64,000 nucleotides of DNA from Bradyrhizobium sp. CCH5-F6 (GTDB lineage Bacteria; Pseudomonadota; Alphaproteobacteria; Rhizobiales; Xanthobacteraceae), in contig NZ_LSIC01000141.1 in the NCBI RefSeq assembly GCF_001556045.1, positions 1 through 64,000 of the forward strand. Direction: 5' to 3'. The position numbers were made by a program, and so were the translations under genes. The notes under the pieces were generated by a model, which was not told where the DNA came from, ran no database searches, and saw only the letters and a program-made list of their open reading frames with translations. Shown here in pieces: positions 26,887 through 35,907 of this stretch. Each line of letters opens with the position of its first letter. The first letter of the stretch is position 1.

Positions 26887-26918
26887 TGTATCCTCCTGAT
26901 GGGTCTCTGGTTGTTCCG

Positions 26919-27248
26919 CTAGAGCAGGCCGAGCTCGAGCTTGAGGTCGTCGGTCATCCGCGATGAGTCCCAGGGTGGATCGAACACCAGCTGCACCGCG
27001 ACTTTCTCGATGCCGCCGATCTCGATGACAGCCTTCTCCACCCACGACAGCATTTCGCCCGCGACCGGACAGCCCGGCGCGGTCAGCGTCATGTCGATCT
27101 CGACCAGGCCGTCGTGCTTCGGCTCGATCCGGTAGATCAGGCCGAGGTCATAGATGTTTACGGGGATTTCGGGATCGTGAACCGTCCGCAGCGCGGCGAT
27201 GATACCCGCGATCAGCGTCTCGTTGTCGGCAAGCTCTGTGGTCGTCAT
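26919..27248 (-). CDS. MIP18/DUF59-family Fe-S assembly protein
   Basis: A 109-residue MIP18 (DUF59) protein related to SufT: LRTVHDPEIPVNIYDLGLIY, LTAPGCPVAGEM with the conserved cysteine, and VQLVFDPPWDSSRMTDDLKL. Such proteins assist iron-sulfur maturation. ATG 27248 with GAGGTG upstream is chosen. It sits in a reverse operon with a sigma54 promoter, so it is probably nitrogen-fixation linked. Confidence 0.9.
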   Translation of the reverse strand: MTTTELADNETLIAGIIAALRTVHDPEIPVNIYDLGLIYRIEPKHDGLVEIDMTLTAPGCPVAGEMLSWVEKAVIEIGGIEKVAVQLVFDPPWDSSRMTDDLKLELGLL

Positions 27249-27255
27249 CGCCACC

Positions 27256-27738
27256 TCACTGAAGTCCCTCGGCGAGTGCCGCAACGACCGACCAGCCGAC
27301 CGTCCCCGTCGGGTCAAGTTGACGCAGGGCTGCCAGCAGTTCGTGAGCCTGCTGTCGTTCGTCCTTGCGAAGATGGATGAAGGCGAGCGCCTTCAACGTA
27401 TAGAGCGCGAAGCGGCCGGCGCCGTCCGGCAGCTCGGCCTGCGGCTGCCAGCGACGCCAATCGGGGTTCCAGCCGGCCTGGTGAGCGGCCTCGCGCAGCC
27501 CGCGCTCGGCGATTCTCTGGGCCTCGTCGAGACGCCCGCGATAGGTGTGGGTTTTGTAGAGGCAAAAATAGACTGCGAGCTCGGTCGGGGCTGCATCCAG
27601 GGCCTTGCGGAAGATCCGATCGGCCTCGAGAGGGTCGTGCCGGTAGCTCACCACGCCTTGCTGGAGAAGCGTGTCGATCTCGGGCGCGAGCTCGCCGAAA
27701 TTGATGCCGTCGGAATCGACGAGCACGTTCGCCATCAT
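27256..27738 (-). CDS. TPR-like nif-associated protein, copy 2
   Basis: A 160-residue helical protein, paralogue of the protein at 20459: ADRIFRKALDAAPTELAVYF, CLYKTHTYRGRLDEAQRIAE and YTLKALAFIHLRKDERQQAH, ending LDPTGTVGWSVVAAL. It leads the reverse operon (TPR, MIP18, hydrolase-like, small protein). Two adjacent ATGs (27738, 27735) are possible starts. Confidence 0.8.
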   Translation of the reverse strand: MMANVLVDSDGINFGELAPEIDTLLQQGVVSYRHDPLEADRIFRKALDAAPTELAVYFCLYKTHTYRGRLDEAQRIAERGLREAAHQAGWNPDWRRWQPQAELPDGAGRFALYTLKALAFIHLRKDERQQAHELLAALRQLDPTGTVGWSVVAALAEGLQ

Positions 27739-27828
27739 TGGGATTGGGCGCTGATCGCTCAATCTGCTGGAGTCTGTGCGAGACAATTCGAGTTCCTCTT
27801 CTGGCGTATCGGAATACGGATGCAACCT

Positions 27829-27844
27829 TGCAAAGCAAAAGCCG
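27829..27844 (-). promoter_or_regulatory. sigma54 promoter for the reverse TPR/MIP18 operon
   Basis: The reverse strand reads CGGCTTTTGCTTTGCA: GG (27843-27842), ten bases, GC (27831-27830). Predicted start near 27818, leader about 80 bases. The -24 half is weaker (CGGCTT), the -12 half good (TTTGCA). Confidence 0.55.
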
Positions 27845-27964
27845 GGCCGAATAAGAAACGCCGCGAAAGGCGCATCGTTTCGAGGCGCTGCGAGGCATCG
27901 TCGCAAGTGTTCGGAGCGAGGCCGTCGGCGTTCGTCACGTCATCGACATGCATGCCGGCGGAGT

Positions 27965-27980
27965 TGTCGCAAGTCGGACA
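27965..27980. promoter_or_regulatory. NifA site between TPR operon and bolA
   Basis: TGTCGCAAGTCGGACA, exact TGT-N10-ACA, 53 bases before the bolA -24 element and 122 bases before the reverse one. Confidence 0.78.
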
Positions 27981-28031
27981 TCGCGGCGGCGCCGGGCACG
28001 CAAGTCCCTCTGAACACACATGTTCCGAAAC

Positions 28032-28047
28032 TGGTTTGGCGTTTGCA
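28032..28047 (+). promoter_or_regulatory. sigma54 promoter for bolA-grx operon
   Basis: TGGTTTGGCGTTTGCA: GG and GC ten bases apart with a good -12 half. Predicted start near 28058, leader about 20 bases. Confidence 0.7.
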
Positions 28048-28077
28048 TGGACCAGGCGCAGAGCAGGAGTGTGCGAC

Positions 28078-28311
28078 ATGGCGATGGCAGGACCGGAGAT
28101 CGAGCAATTGATCAGGGAGGCGTTTCCGGACGCTCATGTGATCGTGACCGATCTCGCCGGCGACGGCGATCACTACGGCGCGCGCGTCGTCTCGCAGGCG
28201 TTTGCCGGCAAGAGTCGGATCCAGCAGCACCAGATGGTCTACGCCGCCTTGAAGGGACAGATGGGCGAGGCGCTGCATGCGCTCGCGCTCGAAACGGCGG
28301 TGCCGACGTGA
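28078..28311 (+). CDS. bolA: BolA-family protein
   Basis: A 77-residue BolA protein (IEQLIREAFPDAHVIVTDLA, then GKSRIQQHQMVYAALKGQMG). BolA proteins pair with monothiol glutaredoxins to bind and pass [2Fe-2S] clusters. The glutaredoxin gene follows 18 bases later, so the pair is encoded together. A sigma54 promoter and NifA site upstream place it under nif control. Confidence 0.9.
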   Translation: MAMAGPEIEQLIREAFPDAHVIVTDLAGDGDHYGARVVSQAFAGKSRIQQHQMVYAALKGQMGEALHALALETAVPT

Positions 28312-28329
28312 ATATGGAAGGATAGAAGC

Positions 28330-28665
28330 ATGAGCGAACCGACCGAACAACGCATCAGGGACATCATCGCAGGCAGCGACGTCGTGCTGTTCATGAAGGG
28401 TGTTCCAGCTGCGCCGCAATGCGGCTTCTCAGGCGCCGTCGTGCAGATCCTGAACGGCCTCGGCGTGCCCTTCACCGGCATCAACGTGCTCGCCGATCCC
28501 GACATCCGCGAGGGCATCAAATCGTTCTCGAACTGGCCGACCATTCCCCAGCTCTACGTCAAGGGCGAGTTTCTCGGCGGCTGCGACATCGTGCGCGAGA
28601 TGTTCAAGCTGGGTGAGCTGGCCGCAGTGCTGAACGACAAGGGCGTTGCGGTGGCGGCGTCATGA
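28330..28665 (+). CDS. grxD: Monothiol glutaredoxin (Grx4/GrxD type)
   Basis: A 111-residue monothiol glutaredoxin with the CGFS active site ([15 protein letters not shown]) and the [19 protein letters not shown] segment of cluster-carrying Grx4 proteins. It is expected to carry a [2Fe-2S] cluster with BolA. It overlaps the next gene by 4 bases. Confidence 0.94.
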   Translation: MSEPTEQRIRDIIAGSDVVLFMKGVPAAPQCGFSGAVVQILNGLGVPFTGINVLADPDIREGIKSFSNWPTIPQLYVKGEFLGGCDIVREMFKLGELAAVLNDKGVAVAAS

Positions 28666-29015
28666 GCGACGGAATGACGGAGGAGTTCGAGCTTCCGCAG
28701 CTCTATCGCCATCACGTCTTCGCCTGCCACACCCAGCGGCCTCCCAGCCATCCGCGCGGAAGCTGCGGAGCGTCAGGCGGCGGGCCGCTGTGGGAGCGGC
28801 TCGGCAAGGCCATTGAAGCGAAGGGGCTGACTGACGTCGGCTTCACCGCATCGGGCTGTCTCGGCTTCTGCGCCGCCGGTCCACTGATGGTCGTGTACCC
28901 CGACGGCGTCTGGTATCGGCCGACGACGCCGGAGGACATCGACGAGATTGTCGAGCAGCACCTCGCGCAGGGCCGGCGCGTCGACCGCCTGGTGATGGTG
29001 CTGGCGCGGAGTTGA
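28662..29015 (+). CDS. Thioredoxin-like [2Fe-2S] ferredoxin
   Basis: A 117-residue protein of the thioredoxin-like 2Fe-2S ferredoxin family. Likely ligands are cysteines in [18 protein letters not shown] and [20 protein letters not shown]. This type, also called Shethna-like, is common beside nif genes. Final gene of the bolA operon; the next gene faces it. Confidence 0.88.
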   Translation: MSDGMTEEFELPQLYRHHVFACHTQRPPSHPRGSCGASGGGPLWERLGKAIEAKGLTDVGFTASGCLGFCAAGPLMVVYPDGVWYRPTTPEDIDEIVEQHLAQGRRVDRLVMVLARS

Positions 29016-29018
29016 GCC

Positions 29019-29429
29019 TCACGGCTCTGCGCAATGCGGCATTGCCTCCGGTCGTGTGCAGCCCTCGAGGTCACTTCGCTCGCCGCCGAGCAGGGATGGG
29101 ACCGGCTCGCGGTCGAAGCCGGCGCATCTGGCGCCGTCAACGTCGATCAGCGGACGCCGGATCAGCAGGGGATCGTCCAGCATCAAGGCGATTGCATCTG
29201 CTGCGTCGATCTCTGCCGGCTTCACCTCACCGGATTTGATCCGCGGCGCGGCCGGGTTGAACCAGGACGTGACGGGCGTCGCACCGAAGAAGGCGAGCAG
29301 ACGCTCTGCCGTCCACGGCTCGGTGAGCAGGCTCTTCGCGATCACCTCATGACCTGCCGCATCCAGCGCGCGAATCTGCCGAGCGTTGGTCCCGCAACCG
29401 GGCTTCTGGTAAAACAGGATGGTCGCCAC
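29019..29429 (-). CDS. ArsC-like nitrogenase-associated protein
   Basis: A 136-residue ArsC/Spx-fold protein of the nitrogenase-associated family. Features: ILFYQKPGCGTNARQIRALD with the single N-terminal cysteine, PVTSWFNPAAPRIKSGEV and MLDDPLLIRRPL. The start is GTG 29429. A C-terminal tail after the conserved GFD adds about 30 residues with a further cysteine pair. The role is unknown; it is probably a thiol-disulfide or binding protein. It follows the pseudo-receiver gene by 10 bases in the same unit. Confidence 0.87.
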   Translation of the reverse strand: MATILFYQKPGCGTNARQIRALDAAGHEVIAKSLLTEPWTAERLLAFFGATPVTSWFNPAAPRIKSGEVKPAEIDAADAIALMLDDPLLIRRPLIDVDGARCAGFDREPVPSLLGGERSDLEGCTRPEAMPHCAEP

Positions 29430-29439
29430 GCGGGCGCTC

Positions 29440-29874
29440 CTATTTCATCATGCTGAGCTGGACCAGGGGCGCAGCGCCGCCACGCCCGAGGATGGTGTCC
29501 ACCTTCTTGCGGACGCCTTCCAGCGTCAGCGGTTTCACCACGGCGCCATGGGCACCGGCCTTCATCGCTTCGACCGCGGTGGTCTCGTCGGATTTGTCGG
29601 TGACGACGAGAATGCGCACACCCGGAAACCTCGCGCCGAGCTCGCCGATCAGAGCAGGGCCGCGAGCCTTCAGGAAGGAGACGCCAAGCAGCACGACGTC
29701 GGGCTTCAGCCATTCCACGCCCTTCTCATAGGCCTCCTCCGGAGTGGCGAGCTCATGCGTCTCGATCTCGTCGTGCAGCATGAACTGAAGCGCTGCGCGG
29801 GTGATCTCGTCCTCGTCGACCACGAACACGCGCCGCTGGTCGACTGCCTTGGCCGTCTCGACACCGATCTGCAT
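29440..29874 (-). CDS. Pseudo-receiver (CheY-like, no phosphoacceptor Asp)
   Basis: A 144-residue CheY-like receiver domain with no output domain. The acidic pocket (VFVVDEDE, D20-E21) and conserved lysine 114 (AVVKPLTLEG) are present. At the phosphorylated aspartate, PDVVLLGVSF has glycine 64. It should not be phosphorylated in the usual way and probably works as a protein-binding module. A sigma54 promoter lies 38 bases upstream, back to back with nifH and sharing its NifA sites. Confidence 0.88.
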   Translation of the reverse strand: MQIGVETAKAVDQRRVFVVDEDEITRAALQFMLHDEIETHELATPEEAYEKGVEWLKPDVVLLGVSFLKARGPALIGELGARFPGVRILVVTDKSDETTAVEAMKAGAHGAVVKPLTLEGVRKKVDTILGRGGAAPLVQLSMMK

Positions 29875-29910
29875 CCGTCATTCTCCTCGAATTGTTTCGC
29901 CTCGTGGATT

Positions 29911-29926
29911 AGCAATTTCCGTTCCG
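29911..29926 (-). promoter_or_regulatory. sigma54 promoter for the pseudo-receiver operon
   Basis: The reverse strand reads CGGAACGGAAATTGCT: GG (29925-29924), ten bases, GC (29913-29912). Predicted start near 29900, leader about 26 bases. NifA sites lie 54 and 83 bases upstream. Confidence 0.65.
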
Positions 29927-29978
29927 CGTGCTCGCCGCGGAAATCGCGGTGCGCTTGCACCGCAAGCGCCGCGATCCT

Positions 29979-29994
29979 TGTCCGGTTTCTGACA
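29979..29994. promoter_or_regulatory. NifA site 1 upstream of nifH
   Basis: TGTCCGGTTTCTGACA, exact TGT-N10-ACA, 99 bases before the nifH -24 element. Confidence 0.82.
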
Positions 29995-30007
29995 GAGGCC
30001 CTACCTC

Positions 30008-30023
30008 TGTAGGGTTCGACACA
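30008..30023. promoter_or_regulatory. NifA site 2 upstream of nifH
   Basis: TGTAGGGTTCGACACA, exact TGT-N10-ACA, 29 bases from site 1. Two sites upstream of nifH agree with known Bradyrhizobium nifH control. Confidence 0.82.
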
Positions 30024-30092
30024 GCTTCTGTCGGCTGCCTGGGGCGAAATATTTCGCGAGCGCGATCAGCGTCTTAGTGAGCGCGCCGCGAA

Positions 30093-30108
30093 TGGCACGC
30101 CAGTTGCT
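30093..30108 (+). promoter_or_regulatory. sigma54 promoter for nifH
   Basis: TGGCACGCCAGTTGCT, a perfect TGGCAC-N5-TTGC. Predicted start near 30119, giving an unusually long leader of about 148 bases. Confidence 0.94.
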
Positions 30109-30230
30109 ATTTGGATGCAGCAACAACGAGTGAGGGCTGAGAACACGCCGACGCCGCTGGCGAGCGATGTTTTCCTTCCCGAACCCCGCGGGCCCACGCT
30201 TCTGAGAGAGAAGCAATCTCGCGCGAGTAG

Positions 30231-31157
<927 letters not shown>

Positions 31158-31158
31158 C

Positions 31159-31198
31159 CATCGTGCCGGCCTTCCTGAACGGGGAGGCCGGCACGTTT
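31159..31198 (+). terminator. Hairpin downstream of nifH
   Basis: CGTGCCGGCCT (31162-31172) pairs with AGGCCGGCACG (31185-31195), extendable by three inner pairs, followed by TTT. It may be a partial terminator or a 3-prime stabiliser that allows higher nifH than nifQ transcript. The short T run makes full termination uncertain. Confidence 0.65.
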
Positions 31199-31222
31199 CG
31201 GCATCACCGGCGGAGCCCCTCC

Positions 31223-31936
31223 ATGATTGAAGCGCAAGTGATGATCGGAACGACATCGCCGGCGGGCCCCATCGCCGATGGCACGCATGCCGGAATAGAA
31301 GTTTATCGCGTCTTGACCGGCAGCGAACCGGCCGAAGCCGACATTGGTGACGACGACGATTTCGATCGACACGTGCTCGCTTCGGTCCTGGCGGCAGCTG
31401 TCATGGACGGCGGTCCGATCGCGGAGCGGGTCGGCCTGCCCGAACGGGACCTCGATGCGCTCCTGGCGCAGTGTTTCCCATCCGTGCCGGCCCGGGCGTT
31501 TGCCTGGACAGGCGGGCGCGACGCGAGCGTCGACGACGAGACGGCCATGGTGCGCGATCTCCTGCTCACTCAGCGTTCGACCGAAGGCGATGTCGGTCGC
31601 TGGCTCGCGGCGATGGTGGCGCGGCGTGCGATGGAGCCAAACCACCTCTGGGAAGATCTCGGGCTGCGCGAACGCCCCGAGCTGTCACGCCTCCTGACAC
31701 GTCATTTCGCACCGCTGGCGGTCCGCAACACCGGGAATATGCGCTGGAAGCGCTTCTTCTACCGCATGCTCTGTGAGGACGATGGCTTCGTGATGTGCAC
31801 GACGCCGGTCTGCACGCAGTGCAACGATTTCGACCTCTGTTTTGGCGAGGAGAACGGCGAGAGCCGCATGGCCGAGCGCCGGCGGGACTATTTGCGGGGC
31901 GACAGCGATCGGGTCGATGCCGACCGATCGGCGTGA
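31223..31936 (+). CDS. nifQ: NifQ
   Basis: NifQ (237 residues) processes molybdenum for FeMo-cofactor. The metal-binding cysteines are in CTTPVCTQCNDFDLC (about residues 193-207), the family pattern C-x4-C-x2-C-x5-C, preceded by MRWKRFFYRMLCEDDGFVMC. ATG 31223 follows GGAG at a good distance. It may be transcribed from nifH by read-through of the hairpin, as no -24/-12 element is seen between. Confidence 0.93.
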   Translation: MIEAQVMIGTTSPAGPIADGTHAGIEVYRVLTGSEPAEADIGDDDDFDRHVLASVLAAAVMDGGPIAERVGLPERDLDALLAQCFPSVPARAFAWTGGRDASVDDETAMVRDLLLTQRSTEGDVGRWLAAMVARRAMEPNHLWEDLGLRERPELSRLLTRHFAPLAVRNTGNMRWKRFFYRMLCEDDGFVMCTTPVCTQCNDFDLCFGEENGESRMAERRRDYLRGDSDRVDADRSA

Positions 31937-31943
31937 GGTGATC

Positions 31944-32429
31944 ATGGACGCGTATTCCGAAAGCTCTCTTGTCGACGTGGCGGACGCAGGGCCACCGGCG
32001 TGCCACGTGCTCCGGGACGGTGGATGCTCCACGTTCCAGCGGTTGCGCGACGCTGGCCTGCGGCCGACGCGCCAGCGCCTGCTATTGGCAGATTTGTTGT
32101 TCGGCCAGGGACACCGTCACGTCACCGCGGAAATGCTCTTTGCCGAATCGGCAGAGGCTAACATCCAGCTGTCGCTGGCGACCGTCTACAACACGCTGAA
32201 CCAGTTCACCCAGGCCGGGCTGTTGCGCCGAATCGGACCGGATGGCTCGCGGTCGTTCTTCGACACCAACACCTCGGTGCATCCGCATTTCTACCTTCAC
32301 GGCGAGGATGTCCTGATCGACGTGCCCGAGACGCTCGTCCTTGCGCAGATGCCCGAGCCTTTGCCGGGCCACGAGATCTCGCGGCTCGACATCATCATTC
32401 ACGTCCGCCGCAAGTCCGCCGACACCTGA
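31944..32429 (+). CDS. irr: Irr-like Fur-family regulator
   Basis: A 161-residue Fur-family protein close to rhizobial Irr: RDAGLRPTRQRLLLADLLFG, SLATVYNTLNQFTQAGLLRR and EISRLDIIIHVRRK. Irr is the haem/iron-dependent regulator of Rhizobiales. The haem-regulatory GCPWHD of B. japonicum Irr is absent (here PACHVLRDGGC), and the HHH motif is HPH. It may therefore be a second, differently sensing Irr. It lies 7 bases after nifQ, in the nif island, so it may tie iron state to nitrogen fixation. Confidence 0.85.
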   Translation: MDAYSESSLVDVADAGPPACHVLRDGGCSTFQRLRDAGLRPTRQRLLLADLLFGQGHRHVTAEMLFAESAEANIQLSLATVYNTLNQFTQAGLLRRIGPDGSRSFFDTNTSVHPHFYLHGEDVLIDVPETLVLAQMPEPLPGHEISRLDIIIHVRRKSADT

Positions 32430-32445
32430 CAAGCCTGTCTGGGCC

Positions 32446-32461
32446 TGTCGCATTTGCGACA
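32446..32461. promoter_or_regulatory. NifA site upstream of nifV
   Basis: TGTCGCATTTGCGACA, exact TGT-N10-ACA and itself a perfect palindrome, 59 bases before the nifV -24 element. Confidence 0.82.
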
Positions 32462-32518
32462 AAGCGGGCGGCGCCGAGAAGTCGTGGAATCCCAATTGCT
32501 TGGCGATTGTTCCGACAA

Positions 32519-32534
32519 TGGCATGCAGGTTGCT
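32519..32534 (+). promoter_or_regulatory. sigma54 promoter for nifV operon
   Basis: TGGCATGCAGGTTGCT, good -24/-12 match. Predicted start near 32545, leader about 26 bases; this excludes the longer open frame beginning at 32454. Confidence 0.88.
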
Positions 32535-32570
32535 GAACTCTTGATCGGAATGAATGACTGGAGTGCGCGG

Positions 32571-33752
32571 ATGGTGTTTTCCAACCCGATGAAACGACTG
32601 GATGGCGGTCAGCTTCCGCTCGTCGTCCTCAACGACACCACGCTGCGGGACGGCGAACAGGCGCCGGGCGTCGCGTTCACCACCGCGGAAAAAGTCTCGA
32701 TTGCGCGCGCATTGGCCTCGGCCGGCGTTACCGAGATCGAAGCCGGCACGCCCGCCATGGGCCATGACGAGGTGAGCGCGATCCGGGCCATCGTCGAGGC
32801 AGACTTGCCTGCGACCGCGATCGGCTGGTGCCGGATGCGGACGTCTGACGTCGATGCAGCGATCGAGGCCGGCGTCTCCATGGTGAATGTATCGATCCCT
32901 GCCTCCGACGTGCAGATCGCCGCCAAGCTCGGCGGCGGACGGCCGGCGGCGCTGGAGCAGGTGAGGCGGGTGGTCGGCTACGCCCGCGACAGGGGCCTCG
33001 ACGTCGCGGTCGGCGGCGAGGATTCCTCGCGCGCCGATGTCGATTTCCTGGTTGAGCTGATCGCCACCGCAAAGGCCGCGGGCGCACGGCGTTTCCGCAT
33101 TGCGGACACCTTGAGCGTGCTCGATCCTGACGCCGCCTTTGCGTTGCTGGCAGCACTTCGTTCGACCACCGATCTCGAGCTCGAATTTCACGGTCACGAC
33201 GATCTGGGTCTTGCGACCGCCAACACGCTTGCCGCAATCAAGGCCGGTGCGACCCATGCCTCCGTCACGGTGATCGGTCTCGGTGAACGGGCGGGCAACG
33301 CGCCGCTGGAGGAGGTCGCCGTCGCGCTCAGGCAGCTCTACGGCCGCGAGACCGGCGTGGTGCTGTCCGAGCTGGAGCATGTTGCATCCGTGGTCGCGGC
33401 CGCGGCCGCGCGCGCCATCCCTCTGAACAAGGCGATCGTCGGCGAGCACGTCTTTACCCACGAATCCGGGATTCACGTCGATGGCCTCTTGAAGGATCAG
33501 CGTACCTATCAGGCGCTGGATCCGCGGCTGCTCGGCCGCTCCAACCGCATCGTGATTGGCAAGCATTCAGGGCTCGCGGCGATCACCGCGCTGCTGGCCG
33601 AGCTCCAGCTGTCCGTCAGCACGGAGGAAGCCAAGTCCGTTCTCGCCCGCGTCCGCCAGCACGCCGTCGAGCACAAGGGCGCCGTTGCGCGCGAGACGGT
33701 GACGGCGATCTGGCGCGAGGTGCGCGAGCGCTCGCTCCTGAATTGCGCGTGA
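32571..33752 (+). CDS. nifV: Homocitrate synthase NifV
   Basis: Homocitrate synthase (393 residues) that condenses acetyl-CoA and 2-oxoglutarate to give the organic ligand of FeMo-cofactor. Motifs: [17 protein letters not shown] (metal and substrate site), [14 protein letters not shown], and [17 protein letters not shown] 32571 has GGAG 8 bases upstream. Symbiosis-only Bradyrhizobium strains usually lack nifV and depend on plant homocitrate. It is followed closely by cysE and nifW. Confidence 0.96.
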   Translation: MVFSNPMKRLDGGQLPLVVLNDTTLRDGEQAPGVAFTTAEKVSIARALASAGVTEIEAGTPAMGHDEVSAIRAIVEADLPATAIGWCRMRTSDVDAAIEAGVSMVNVSIPASDVQIAAKLGGGRPAALEQVRRVVGYARDRGLDVAVGGEDSSRADVDFLVELIATAKAAGARRFRIADTLSVLDPDAAFALLAALRSTTDLELEFHGHDDLGLATANTLAAIKAGATHASVTVIGLGERAGNAPLEEVAVALRQLYGRETGVVLSELEHVASVVAAAAARAIPLNKAIVGEHVFTHESGIHVDGLLKDQRTYQALDPRLLGRSNRIVIGKHSGLAAITALLAELQLSVSTEEAKSVLARVRQHAVEHKGAVARETVTAIWREVRERSLLNCA

Positions 33753-33759
33753 GGGTGCC

Positions 33760-34527
33760 ATGGCCTGTGCCGTCGATATTCCGCTCGCCGAACCGTCCGC
33801 TCCCGGACCGGCAAAGCCCTCCCTGCTGAAGTTGATCCGCGAGGACGTCGGCTGCGTGCGCCAGCGCGATCCCGCCGCGCGCGGCCAGATCGAGACGCTC
33901 CTGACCTATCCCGGCGTCCATGCCGTCATCTGGTATCGGATCGCGAACCGGCTGTGGACCCGCGGCTGGCGCTTTCCGGCGCGGCTGTTGTCCTGGTTCG
34001 GGCGCTTCGCGAGCAATGTCGACATCCACCCCGGCGCGCGCGTCGGCCGGCGTTTCTTCATCGATCACGGCGCCTGCGTCGTCATCGGCGAGACCGCCGA
34101 GATCGGCGACGACGTCACGCTTTATCATGGCGTCACCCTCGGCGGTACGTCGTGGTTTCCCGGCAAGCGCCACCCGACGCTGGAAGATCGGGTCGTGGTC
34201 GGAGCGGGGGCCAAGATCCTCGGGCCGATCACGGTCGGCGCCGGCTCACGCGTCGGGGCCAACTCGGTGGTGATCGACAGCACGCCACCCGACGTCACCG
34301 TGGTCGGCATTCCTGCGCGCGTCGTGCGTCCGCAACTTGGTCATCGCCGCGTCGTCGGGCGGATCGATCTCGACCATCATTTGATGCCGGATCCCGTCGG
34401 CGACGCCATCGCCGTGTTGCTCGACCGCGTCGAGTTCCTGGAAGCGCGGCTGAGCCACATGCAGAGGCGCGCCAGGGATGCCGCCGCACCCGCGCCACAG
34501 AACCTGATGGAGACCGACAATGGCTGA
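33760..34527 (+). CDS. cysE: Serine O-acetyltransferase
   Basis: A 255-residue CysE of the short type. The left-handed beta-helix hexapeptide repeats ([40 protein letters not shown]) are clear. It makes O-acetylserine, raising cysteine supply for the two desulfurases. Linked cysE genes are known from nif regions of other diazotrophs. It overlaps nifW by 8 bases. Confidence 0.94.
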   Translation: MACAVDIPLAEPSAPGPAKPSLLKLIREDVGCVRQRDPAARGQIETLLTYPGVHAVIWYRIANRLWTRGWRFPARLLSWFGRFASNVDIHPGARVGRRFFIDHGACVVIGETAEIGDDVTLYHGVTLGGTSWFPGKRHPTLEDRVVVGAGAKILGPITVGAGSRVGANSVVIDSTPPDVTVVGIPARVVRPQLGHRRVVGRIDLDHHLMPDPVGDAIAVLLDRVEFLEARLSHMQRRARDAAAPAPQNLMETDNG

Positions 34528-34849
34528 TGGAATCCTGGCGCGACTCAACGAGGCCTCAGCGGCCGAGGAGTTCTTCACGCTGCTTGGCGTCGACTACGAT
34601 CCGAAAGTCGTCAACGTGGCGCGGCTGCACATCCTCAGGCGCATGGGCCAGTATCTTGCCGGGGAAGATCTTGCCGGCGTGGCAGACGAGACCGTGGCGG
34701 AACGGTGCAAGATCGTGCTGGAGCGAGCCTATGCGGACTTCGTCGCATCCTCGCCGATCGACCAGCGCGTGTTCAAGGTCCTGAAGGATGCCGTCGCGCC
34801 GCAGCCGAAGCAGACGCCGACATTGGTGCAGATCGGTACGCTGAAGTGA
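34520..34849 (+). CDS. nifW: NifW
   Basis: A 109-residue NifW protein: [33 protein letters not shown] and [16 protein letters not shown]. NifW protects or stabilises the MoFe protein. It overlaps the cysE end and closes the nifV operon. The next operon, fixABCX, has its own sigma54 promoter. Confidence 0.95.
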   Translation: MADGILARLNEASAAEEFFTLLGVDYDPKVVNVARLHILRRMGQYLAGEDLAGVADETVAERCKIVLERAYADFVASSPIDQRVFKVLKDAVAPQPKQTPTLVQIGTLK

Positions 34850-34859
34850 GCCGGTGCTC

Positions 34860-34875
34860 TGTCGCATTTGCGACG
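34860..34875. promoter_or_regulatory. Degenerate NifA site upstream of fixA
   Basis: TGTCGCATTTGCGACG differs by one base from the nifV site (ACG for ACA). It is 123 bases before the fixA -24 element. Probably a weaker site. Confidence 0.5.
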
Positions 34876-34981
34876 TGTGTCGCAGCAGCGTTGTCGGCCC
34901 TACGGCCCGAAGCGGATGCAACCGATACCGTCACTCTACTAAGTTGCTGTGTCCGCATCTGAATTTCGTCGTTTGCGCAGT

Positions 34982-34997
34982 TGGTACGACACTTGCT
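34982..34997 (+). promoter_or_regulatory. sigma54 promoter for fixABCX
   Basis: TGGTACGACACTTGCT, -24/-12 match with one change. Predicted start near 35008, leader about 38 bases. Confidence 0.88.
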
Positions 34998-35045
34998 GTT
35001 CCTGCTCTGAACGAGGTTTTCCGAAGACGAGTCCTGGAGAAGCGC

Positions 35046-35888
35046 ATGCACATCGTCGTCTGCATCAAGCAGGTCCCCGACTCCGCACAGATTCGCGTGC
35101 ATCCCGTGACCAACACCATCATGCGTCAGGGCGTGCCGACCATCATCAACCCCTACGACCTCTTCGCGCTGGAAGCGGCACTCGAGCTGCGCGATCAGTT
35201 CGGCGGCGAGGTCACGGTGCTGACCATGGGTCCGCCGTCGGCCGAGGATTCCTTGCGCAAGGCGCTGACCTTCGGTGCCGACCGCGCGGTGCTGCTGACC
35301 GATCGCTTCTTTGCCGGTGCAGATACACTGGCCACCACCTATGCGCTCGCAACCGCGATCCGCAAGATCTCGACCGAGTTCGGCGCGCCCGATCTCGTCT
35401 TCACCGGCAAGCAGACCATCGACGGCGATACCGCCCAGGTCGGCCCTGGCATCGCCAAACGGCTTGGGCTGTTGCAGCTCACCTATGTCGCGAAGATCAG
35501 CGCGCTGGACCTGCAGGCCCGCACCATCGACGCGGAACGGCGTTCCGAGGGCGGCGTGCAGATCCTGCGCACCAGGCTGCCGTGCCTCGTCACAATGCTT
35601 GAGGCGACCAACCAGATCCGCCGCGGTGCGATGGCCGACGCCTTGCGTGCGGCGCGCGCGCCGATCGTGAAATGGAGCGCGCAGGAGGCCGGCGTCGAGG
35701 ACATCTCGAAATGCGGACTGCGCGGCTCGCCCACCATCGTCAAGCGGGTGTTCGCGCCCGCGGCGCGCAGCGACAAGGCGACGCTGATCGAGGCCGGCGA
35801 GCAACCGGCGGAGGCGCTGATCGACGCCATCTTCAAGCGCCAGCCGGCGCTGGAGACCGAGCTCGCCGCGCTGGCGCGCGGCTATTGA
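35046..35888 (+). CDS. fixA: FixA, electron transfer flavoprotein beta
   Basis: FixA (280 residues), the ETF-beta subunit of the FixABCX complex that bifurcates electrons from NADH to ferredoxin/flavodoxin and quinone. Family blocks: [40 protein letters not shown] and [19 protein letters not shown] 35046 is chosen because it lies after the promoter. First gene of the fix operon. Confidence 0.96.
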   Translation: MHIVVCIKQVPDSAQIRVHPVTNTIMRQGVPTIINPYDLFALEAALELRDQFGGEVTVLTMGPPSAEDSLRKALTFGADRAVLLTDRFFAGADTLATTYALATAIRKISTEFGAPDLVFTGKQTIDGDTAQVGPGIAKRLGLLQLTYVAKISALDLQARTIDAERRSEGGVQILRTRLPCLVTMLEATNQIRRGAMADALRAARAPIVKWSAQEAGVEDISKCGLRGSPTIVKRVFAPAARSDKATLIEAGEQPAEALIDAIFKRQPALETELAALARGY

Positions 35889-35907
35889 GGCGAGGGGAAC
35901 GAGCAAC

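Noticed and set aside
32454..32570. N-terminal extension of nifV
   Set aside because: The sigma54 promoter at 32519-32534 would start transcription inside it, and NifV family proteins begin at the later ATG.
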